Below, piece after piece: positions 59,833-64,000 of a DNA stretch of 64,000 nucleotides. Below the pieces are notes generated by a model. That model searched no databases, was not told the origin of the DNA, and saw only the letters and a list, made by a program, of their open reading frames with translations. A program made the translations under genes and the position numbers. Position 1 is the stretch's first letter, and each line of letters opens with the position of its first letter. The stretch is from Thiodiazotropha sp040793985 (GTDB lineage: Bacteria > Pseudomonadota > Gammaproteobacteria > Chromatiales > Chromatiaceae): NCBI GenBank assembly GCA_040793985.1, contig JBFNJI010000046.1, forward strand, positions 35,079-99,078. The letters are read 5' to 3'.

Positions 59833-61203
59833 TCAGGTCAGACGGTCGAGCGGGCTTTTCACACCCTGACTGCCTCTGCCGACAACATGAGTATAGATTT
59901 GAGTGGTTGAGACATCCGCATGCCCGAGAAGGTCTTGAACCGTTCGGATGTCCGCGCCTGACTCCAGCAAATGTGTCGCGAAAGAATGGCGCAGTGTATG
60001 GCTGGTTACACGCTTCAAGATCCCTGCCTTCGCAGCGGCCTGTTTGATACCCTTCTGAATCACTGTTTGGTGAATGTGATGACGGCGTGCAATACCTGTG
60101 CGCGGGTCCTGGGCGATGCGGGAAGCAGGAAATAGGAATTGCCAACGCAGTTCTTTATCGGCATTTGGGTATTTTCGGGCTAACGCATCGGGCAAAAACA
60201 CAGAACAAAACCCAGCTTCAACATCCTGCTTATGAACCTGCGAAACACGACGAATCTGATATTGAAGCGCTGGGATCAGGCTCTCAGGCATGGGGACGCA
60301 GCGGTCCTTATTGCCCTTTCCTGCGCGCACAAGAATATGACGGTAATCAAAATCCAGATCCAGTACTCTCAATCGAACGCATTCCATCACCCGCATCCCT
60401 GTGCCATACATCAGGCGGATCATTAAGGCATGGGTAGGTTGTAGATGGGAGAAAAGTGTTTCGATCTCGTTAGTGCTCAAAACAGTGGGTAATCGCCTGG
60501 CTCTTTTCGGGCGTTTGAACGGCCCGATTTCACCGAGAGGTCGTTCCAGTATACGGGCGAAAAAAAATACCAAGGCATTCAAGGCCTGCCCCTGTGTAGC
60601 CCCGGAAACCTTGCGGTTTATGGCCAAATGTTCTAAAAAGGAGGACACTTCACGCTCTGAGGTATCAAAAGGACATTTGCGGTGATGAAATTGAAGGAAC
60701 CGGTTGATCCACCCGAGATAGCTTCTCTCTGTATTGGGGGCGTAGTCAGAGAGCCGTATAACGGTCAGAAACTTGCGATAAATCTCAGGAAAGGATTGCC
60801 CAAGTGGGTTTTGCGGATCATTGACCGCCTTGTCGATCATCTCATAGGTTCGGGCAACAGTCGGATGATCTTTACCCAACGACTGGGCATTACTTGCCCA
60901 GCCATCCCAGTCAAATCGACGTGCCCAGTCAAACCTCAAGAAGTGCGCGAACAACAAACGCAGCGCATCGACCTTCTGGCGAAACTGCCAATCTTGTATC
61001 GCCGAATTTCGACTGAGATTCTCCAACCACTCCTGCAACGTTTCAGGCGTTTGGGCTTGCAAACGAACCATGGGGTGATTATCGATAAACCCCTGAACAT
61101 GGCGCTGATACCAGGGAATAACCCGCTTGGGGATACGGAACTGCTTCAGAACAGAAAAATAGCCTGTCCAGAAGCGTTCAATTCGAGGATCAACAGGGTC
61201 CAT
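59833..61203 (-). CDS. intI: integron integrase IntI with N-terminal extension
   Basis: The 456-residue tyrosine recombinase has catalytic residues R271 (YGTGMRVMECVRLR), K299, H402 and R405 (SHTLRHSFATHLL), H428 (LLGHADVSTTQIY) and Y437. The IntI-specific insertion before the HxxR box is present as LPDALARKYPNADKELRWQF with ARRHHIHQTVIQKGIKQAA. Class 1 IntI is 337 residues; this one carries about 120 extra N-terminal residues (1-125) that look like a second SAM-like core-binding domain, with WYQRHVQGFIDNHP and WQFRQKVDALRLLFAHFL. It catalyses attI x attC cassette insertion and excision. Confidence 0.95.
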   Translation of the reverse strand: MDPVDPRIERFWTGYFSVLKQFRIPKRVIPWYQRHVQGFIDNHPMVRLQAQTPETLQEWLENLSRNSAIQDWQFRQKVDALRLLFAHFLRFDWARRFDWDGWASNAQSLGKDHPTVARTYEMIDKAVNDPQNPLGQSFPEIYRKFLTVIRLSDYAPNTERSYLGWINRFLQFHHRKCPFDTSEREVSSFLEHLAINRKVSGATQGQALNALVFFFARILERPLGEIGPFKRPKRARRLPTVLSTNEIETLFSHLQPTHALMIRLMYGTGMRVMECVRLRVLDLDFDYRHILVRAGKGNKDRCVPMPESLIPALQYQIRRVSQVHKQDVEAGFCSVFLPDALARKYPNADKELRWQFLFPASRIAQDPRTGIARRHHIHQTVIQKGIKQAAAKAGILKRVTSHTLRHSFATHLLESGADIRTVQDLLGHADVSTTQIYTHVVGRGSQGVKSPLDRLT

Positions 61204-61246
61204 CTGTCAAGGTGCTCCATGCATAGCCGATCACTAACAGAGAACT

Positions 61247-61275
61247 ATTATAGAACATTCGGAGGGATATCACAA
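61247..61275 (-). promoter_or_regulatory. predicted promoter of intI
   Basis: Reading leftward, TTGTGA (complement of 61270-61275), a 17-bp spacer and a perfect TATAAT (complement of 61247-61252) lie 44-72 bp upstream of the intI ATG. A LexA box, common at intI promoters, was looked for and not found. Confidence 0.65.
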
Positions 61276-61328
61276 TATCAGTGCCAGCGGGGTATCACGA
61301 TATTTAGTGCCAGCCAGATAATCACCTG
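61268..61328 (+). repeat. attI-like region with two direct repeats
   Basis: TATCACAATATCAGTGCCAG(C) at 61268-61288 and TATCACGATATTTAGTGCCA(GC) at 61293-61314 are near-identical repeats between intI and the first GTT boundary at 61328. Their place fits the integrase-binding repeats of attI. Multiple terminal repeats of an insertion sequence are the alternative. No cassette promoter Pc could be assigned. Confidence 0.6.
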
Positions 61329-61348
61329 TTAGCGGGTGAAGTAAGTTA

Positions 61349-61585
61349 ATGGCTTTTTCGTCCTTTTTCAAAACGAGGTCATTGCTAAAGTTACATGGTG
61401 CTATCTGCATCGTCGAAGGCAGTGTTCTACAAGAATTTCGAGCTTCATCTTTCAAACAGGCTACAAGGTTGAGGCCTCGCAGAAGCTCGGGTAAAGTAGT
61501 CCAACCCGTGCGTGTCCAAAACTTCACTGCACGGCAAACAAATACATCGTGCAGTCTGAACATAGTCAAATCTGGAATGGCGTAA
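61349..61585 (+). CDS. cassette 1 open reading frame, doubtful
   Basis: Cassette 1 (61329-61745) holds a 78-codon frame (MAFSSFFKTRSLLKLHGAIC...) starting 21 bases after the boundary. The homologous frame in cassette 3 has 73 codons, and the one in cassette 2 has a stop at codon 10. Between cassettes 1 and 3 most nucleotide differences change the amino acid. It may not be translated or functional. No domain is recognised. Confidence 0.3.
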   Translation: MAFSSFFKTRSLLKLHGAICIVEGSVLQEFRASSFKQATRLRPRRSSGKVVQPVRVQNFTARQTNTSCSLNIVKSGMA

Positions 61586-61590
61586 CAACA

Positions 61591-61743
61591 ATGAAATACC
61601 ACGGCAGGCAACAACTATCACAACCAAGGTACAAACCTGAAGAATCGATGGTTTCTATATCCGCTAACAAGTACTTCAAAAAGGACTTGCGGCACTGTCG
61701 GTGCCGCTTCGGTGAGAGCCGGGGCGCAAGCCTTTTAAGCTGA
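61591..61743 (+). CDS. cassette 1 small open reading frame reading into attC
   Basis: A 50-codon frame (MKYHGRQQLSQPRYKPEESM...) begins in the cassette and ends with TGA two bases before the GTT boundary, so its second half is attC sequence (YFKKDLRHCRCRFGESRGAS). The same frame of exactly 153 bp occurs in cassettes 2 and 3. Whether it is translated is unknown; the shared length partly reflects the attC itself. Confidence 0.25.
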   Translation: MKYHGRQQLSQPRYKPEESMVSISANKYFKKDLRHCRCRFGESRGASLLS

Positions 61744-61751
61744 CGTTAGCG
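61662..61751 (+). repeat. attC site of cassette 1
   Basis: R'' CGCTAAC at 61662-61668 pairs with R' GTTAGCG at 61745-61751, with an internal palindromic region (GGACTTGCGG to CGCAAGCC) between. About 90 bp. Confidence 0.9.
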
Positions 61752-61765
61752 GGTGAAGTAAGTTA

Positions 61766-61996
61766 ATGGCTTTGTCATCCTTTTTCAAAGCGTAGTCGTT
61801 GCTAAAGTTACAAGGTGCTGTCTGCGCCGTTGAAGGCAAGGGTCTACAAGTTTTACAGGCTTCATCTTTCAAACAACCTGCGTGGTTGAGGCCTCGCAAA
61901 AGCTCGGGTAAAGTGGTGCTGTCCGACCGTAGCCAAGTTTCACTGACCGGGCAAAGCACGGAAAGTGCAATCGGAACAAAGTGCCAACTGAAATAA
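61766..61996 (+). pseudogene. cassette 2 copy of the cassette 1/3 frame, interrupted
   Basis: The ATG at 61766 starts MALSSFFKA and is stopped by TAG at codon 10 (61793-61795); the frame then continues to 61996. The central part (about 61915-61990) diverges from cassettes 1 and 3, whereas both ends and the attC stay similar. Confidence 0.5.
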
Positions 61997-62006
61997 CGGA
62001 ACAAAA

Positions 62007-62159
62007 ATGAACAACCACGGCAGGCAACAACGATCACAACCAGGGTGCAAACCTGAATCAGCGATGCTTTCTATATCCGCTAACAATTGCTTCAAAAAGG
62101 ACTTGCGGCACTGTTGGTGCCGCTTCGGTGAGAGCCAGGGCGCAAGCCTTTTAAGCTGA
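62007..62159 (+). CDS. cassette 2 small open reading frame reading into attC
   Basis: This 50-codon frame (MNNHGRQQRSQPGCKPESAM...) has the same length and position as those in cassettes 1 and 3, although cassette 2 has diverged just upstream. The second half is attC. Translation is unproven. Confidence 0.25.
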   Translation: MNNHGRQQRSQPGCKPESAMLSISANNCFKKDLRHCWCRFGESQGASLLS

Positions 62160-62167
62160 CGTTAGCG
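62078..62167 (+). repeat. attC site of cassette 2
   Basis: R'' CGCTAAC at 62078-62084 pairs with R' GTTAGCG at 62161-62167. About 90 bp, close to the attC sites of cassettes 1 and 3. Confidence 0.9.
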
Positions 62168-62181
62168 GGTGAAGTAAGTTA

Positions 62182-62403
62182 ATGGCTTTGTCGTCCTTTT
62201 TCAAAGCGAGGTCGTTGCTAAAGTTACAAGGTGCTGTCTGCGCCGTCGAGGGCAAGGTTCTACAAGAATTACAGGCTTCATCTTTCAAACAGCCTGTGAG
62301 GTTGAGGCCTCTCAAAAGCTCGGGTAAAGTAGTTCAAACCGTGCGTGTTCAAAACTTCACTGCACGGCAAACAAGAACATCGTGCAGTCTGAACGTAGTC
62401 TAA
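62182..62403 (+). CDS. cassette 3 open reading frame, doubtful
   Basis: This 73-codon frame (MALSSFFKARSLLKLQGAVC...) matches that of cassette 1 at about 80 % of residues. It is uninterrupted, but the excess of amino-acid-changing differences between copies argues against conserved protein function. It starts 20 bases after the boundary with only a weak purine-rich sequence (GTGAAGTAAG) upstream. Confidence 0.3.
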   Translation: MALSSFFKARSLLKLQGAVCAVEGKVLQELQASSFKQPVRLRPLKSSGKVVQTVRVQNFTARQTRTSCSLNVV

Positions 62404-62423
62404 TCTGGAATGGCGGAACATCA

Positions 62424-62576
62424 ATGAAAAACTACGGCAGGCAACAACTATCACAACCAAGGTACAAACCTGAAGCATCGATGGTTTCTATATCCGCTAA
62501 CAAGTGCTTCAAAAAGGACTTGCGGCACTGTTGGTGCCGCTTCGGTGAGAGTCGGGGCGCAAGCCTTTTAAGCTGA
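62424..62576 (+). CDS. cassette 3 small open reading frame reading into attC
   Basis: This 50-codon frame (MKNYGRQQLSQPRYKPEASM...) ends at TGA two bases before the boundary, as in cassettes 1 and 2. It could encode a small peptide, or be an incidental frame through a structured site. Confidence 0.25.
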   Translation: MKNYGRQQLSQPRYKPEASMVSISANKCFKKDLRHCWCRFGESRGASLLS

Positions 62577-62584
62577 CGTTATGT
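62495..62584 (+). repeat. attC site of cassette 3
   Basis: R'' CGCTAAC at 62495-62501 with R' GTTATGT at 62578-62584. The R' arm changes because its last six bases belong to cassette 4, which is the expected junction signature. Confidence 0.9.
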
Positions 62585-62590
62585 GAAATC

Positions 62591-62968
62591 ATGAATGCTA
62601 ATAGCTTAAAGATCTTACTTATAGTATCTATCCTGGTCTCAGCTTCTGTTGGTGCTGGATCAAGTTATTATCATAATCAAATATTTATCGCTTCTCACAA
62701 GACGACATACTCATTAGATGAAGAGTTATCTATATACGATCAAATTATCGAAAAAGTCGAAAAGAATGAGATAAATGAACCAAGTCTAATTAAAGTTTTT
62801 GAAAGTGAAAGGGAAAAGCGAATTTCGGCTCATAAAGTCATGGAGTCCAGTGAAAGAGCGACGAGTAAAGTTTTTCTAGCTTTAGGCCTTATCGTTATCC
62901 TACAAATGTATTTAATTTATTTGTTAGTTAATAAGTTTAATGAACACAACACATCACATAACAAGTAA
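62591..62968 (+). CDS. cassette 4: two-helix membrane protein, unknown
   Basis: The 125-residue protein has transmembrane helices at about 7-27 and 95-114. Between them is a charged helical segment of about 65 residues (SLDEELSIYDQIIEKVEKNE, then SLIKVFESEREKRISAHKVM). This hairpin resembles a small four-helix-bundle sensor without a cytoplasmic output. The ORF begins 12 bases after the cassette boundary and reaches into its own attC. Base composition is much more AT-rich than the chromosome, consistent with recent transfer. No function is recognised. Confidence 0.75.
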   Translation: MNANSLKILLIVSILVSASVGAGSSYYHNQIFIASHKTTYSLDEELSIYDQIIEKVEKNEINEPSLIKVFESEREKRISAHKVMESSERATSKVFLALGLIVILQMYLIYLLVNKFNEHNTSHNK

Positions 62969-63040
62969 ATCATGTCGCCTGCAAAAAGCGCAGGCTGGGA
63001 CGCTCCGCTTCGCTGCACGCCCCATATTTAGGCGTTATGA
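62956..63040 (+). repeat. attC site of cassette 4
   Basis: R'' CACATAAC (62955-62962) is the exact reverse complement of the cassette start GTTATGTG; R' is GTTATGA at 63034-63040. An internal stem with GCCTGC...GCAGGC and TGGGAC/GCCCCA boxes is visible. Confidence 0.9.
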
Positions 63041-63052
63041 GTCTTTTACTCT

Positions 63053-63448
63053 ATGAACGATAATCATGCAGTAGATATACATTTCAATTCGAAGAGAGAC
63101 GAGTATATGTTGCTTCGAAGAAGAGATGATTCGGTACTATTATTACCAGGATCGAGTGAACCCAGGGAGCTTGGTCATGCTGCGATATCTGGAATTGATT
63201 CAAAATTCCAAAATGACTACACATGGAAATCTATAGGTGATGACTTTAATATTGATTGGGATAATATTGTGATTGCGGTCGCATGGAGACAAGATGGCGC
63301 TTTGATGGTTTCAACACCATTCTACGTGGAAGATATAGATAAACATCCTAAAATTAGGCTAAATAAATTACCGAAACATCAAGAACTAGGAGAAGTTATT
63401 TTGGGAAGGCTGGAATACAGTAAGGAGATGCAGAATGTTGACTCATAA
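63053..63448 (+). CDS. cassette 5: hypothetical soluble protein
   Basis: The 131-residue protein has no signal peptide or membrane segment. It contains DYTWKSIGDDFNIDWDNIVI (about residue 55) and is mixed alpha/beta in composition with many Asp, Lys and Arg. I do not recognise a family. The ORF fills cassette 5 and ends within the first bases of its attC. AT-rich composition, as in cassettes 4 and 6. Confidence 0.7.
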   Translation: MNDNHAVDIHFNSKRDEYMLLRRRDDSVLLLPGSSEPRELGHAAISGIDSKFQNDYTWKSIGDDFNIDWDNIVIAVAWRQDGALMVSTPFYVEDIDKHPKIRLNKLPKHQELGEVILGRLEYSKEMQNVDS

Positions 63449-63535
63449 CAAGTGCATAATGTTGCAAGCAAAAAACGCTTGCTGGGACTTGCGTTCCGCT
63501 ACGCTCCACGCAAGCCCCATATGCTGGCGTTATAA
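63443..63535 (+). repeat. attC site of cassette 5
   Basis: R'' CTCATAAC at 63442-63449 is the exact reverse complement of the cassette 5 start GTTATGAG; R' is GTTATAA at 63529-63535. The inner stem includes GCTTGC...GCAAGC, and CTTGCGT...ACGCAAG further in. Confidence 0.9.
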
Positions 63536-63555
63536 GTTTTAATAAATAATCGTAA

Positions 63556-63837
63556 ATGAATAATTATAAAAAACGACTAATTATCCTCCTTATTGCGCAA
63601 GCAATAATCACAGCATTCCATAAATACTACGAAACTATATACTTACATCAAAATCCATTTCATTATTCAAACTGGACCTTTTATCTAGGTCTTGGATTCG
63701 GCATATTCATCATTGGTTATGCCTTCTCTATAGCTTGTCCTAGCTGTGGCGCTAAGCAGGTTGTAAGAGGTTGGTCAATCTTCGATATAAGGTGGCCTGA
63801 AAATAAATGTTACAAATGTGGGCACGCAATTGAATAG
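63556..63837 (+). CDS. cassette 6: small membrane protein with a C-terminal zinc ribbon
   Basis: The 93-residue protein has two hydrophobic segments (about 8-20 and 40-60) and a C-terminal zinc-ribbon-like motif: CPSCGAKQ then, 20 residues later, CYKCGHA, a CxxC...CxxC pair. It could be a membrane-tethered small regulator. It begins 26 bases after the boundary and stops just before R''. The function is unknown. Confidence 0.75.
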   Translation: MNNYKKRLIILLIAQAIITAFHKYYETIYLHQNPFHYSNWTFYLGLGFGIFIIGYAFSIACPSCGAKQVVRGWSIFDIRWPENKCYKCGHAIE

Positions 63838-63840
63838 CAC

Positions 63841-63921
63841 TTATAACAAGGGCATCAAGTTGTTCGCTTCGCTCACTGGGACCGCGCAAAATGCGCGCGG
63901 CCCCTTATGCAAACGTTGAGG
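63841..63921 (+). repeat. attC site of cassette 6
   Basis: R'' CTTATAAC at 63840-63847 is the exact reverse complement of the cassette 6 start GTTATAAG; R' is GTTGAGG at 63915-63921. It has an inner stem CGCGC...GCGCG and GGGACC/GGCCCC-like boxes. Confidence 0.88.
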
Positions 63922-64000
63922 CTGTCGGAAAACTCCATAATTCGATAAAATCAGATAGACAATAACAGTGCATGGAGAAAGGAAGATGGCACGTTATAAG
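63919..64000 (+). mobile_element. possible left end of an insertion sequence, cut by the window
   Basis: GGCTGTCGGAAAACTCC at about 63920-63936 resembles the terminal repeats of IS1182-type elements. An ORF start (ATGGCACGTTATAAG, encoding MARYK) with GGAGAAAGGAAG upstream begins at 63986. MARYK is a common transposase N terminus. Only five codons are visible, so the identity is tentative. Confidence 0.4.

Larger units (their letters stand above)
59833..63921. mobile_element. chromosomal integron: integrase, attI region and six cassettes
   Basis: The unit comprises intI (minus strand), its promoter, an attI-like region with two direct repeats, and six cassettes on the plus strand, each closed by an attC site. 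Cassette boundaries (GTT cores) are at 61328, 61745, 62161, 62578, 63034, 63529 and 63915. For every cassette the first bases after the boundary are the exact reverse complement of the R'' box of its own attC, as expected for genuine integron cassettes. The array may continue beyond 63921. Confidence 0.92.

Noticed and set aside
61329..62578. CRISPR or satellite repeats in the integron
   Set aside because: Repeat length is about 417 bp and the boundaries are attC cores; these are cassettes, not spacer-repeat units.
1..64000. tRNA or rRNA genes
   Set aside because: I looked through the intergenic regions and saw no cloverleaf or rRNA sequence; a tRNAscan run would settle it.

Overview
The window is a 64 kb piece of a draft assembly; one run of 100 N at 29681-29780 marks a scaffold gap. 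It looks like the chromosome of a chemolithoautotrophic gammaproteobacterium. The left end carries a form IA RuBisCO locus (cbbL, cbbS, cbbQ, cbbO) with a divergent LysR regulator, and a phosphoribulokinase lies 4 kb away. The rsmI/lpoA/yraN/diaA/dolP block, the hisBHAFIE-tatABC run and the moxR-DUF58-batABCD operon are ordinary gammaproteobacterial arrangements. Relatives of sulfur-oxidising Chromatiales or animal symbionts (Sedimenticola or Thiodiazotropha-like) are my best guess; this is inference from gene content, and no sulfur-oxidation gene is in view.

Layout. 0-11 kb: carbon fixation (cbbO, cbbQ, cbbS, cbbL on the minus strand, cbbR on plus), then dxs, gloB and prkB/cbbP. 11-14 kb: a decayed nhaD fragment, an unknown gene, a polysaccharide-initiating sugar transferase and a degenerate rhodanese-like gene. 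The first two intact genes of this stretch share an upstream motif. 14-19 kb: a CHASE2 adenylate/guanylate cyclase next to a Crp/Fnr regulator, then an FAD-linked oxidase. 18.8-23.4 kb: the conserved envelope block dolP-diaA-yraN-lpoA with rsmI divergent. 23-27 kb: outer-membrane barrel, Hsp20 and a YgiQ radical SAM protein. 27-35 kb: moxR-DUF58-DUF4381-batA-batB-batC-batD, with a 33-bp coding tandem repeat in batC broken by the assembly gap. 35-46 kb, all plus strand: typA, pip, dtd, a metallo-beta-lactamase-fold protein, hisBHAFIE and tatABC. 46-58 kb: regulators and signalling (LysR, sigma-54 activator, a TonB-dependent receptor-YfiR-hybrid kinase unit, a CHASE kinase with its receiver) and a rhodanese.

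The right end (59-64 kb) is the accessory part. A broken P2-type phage replication gene A lies beside a complete integron. The integron has an intI read leftward with a visible promoter, an attI-like region, and at least six cassettes closed by attC sites whose outer arms pair perfectly. The first three cassettes are about 417 bp each and closely similar. Their substitutions are mostly non-silent and one copy has an early stop, which suggests that the repeated unit is not maintained for the obvious protein. Cassettes 4-6 are AT-rich and each carries one small unknown gene. The window ends a few codons into what may be an IS transposase.

The most unusual observations are the triplicated cassette, the integrase with a long N-terminal extension, a TatC carrying a FimV-C-like tail, the shared motif in the polysaccharide region, and a hybrid kinase whose Hpt domain lacks its phospho-accepting histidine.
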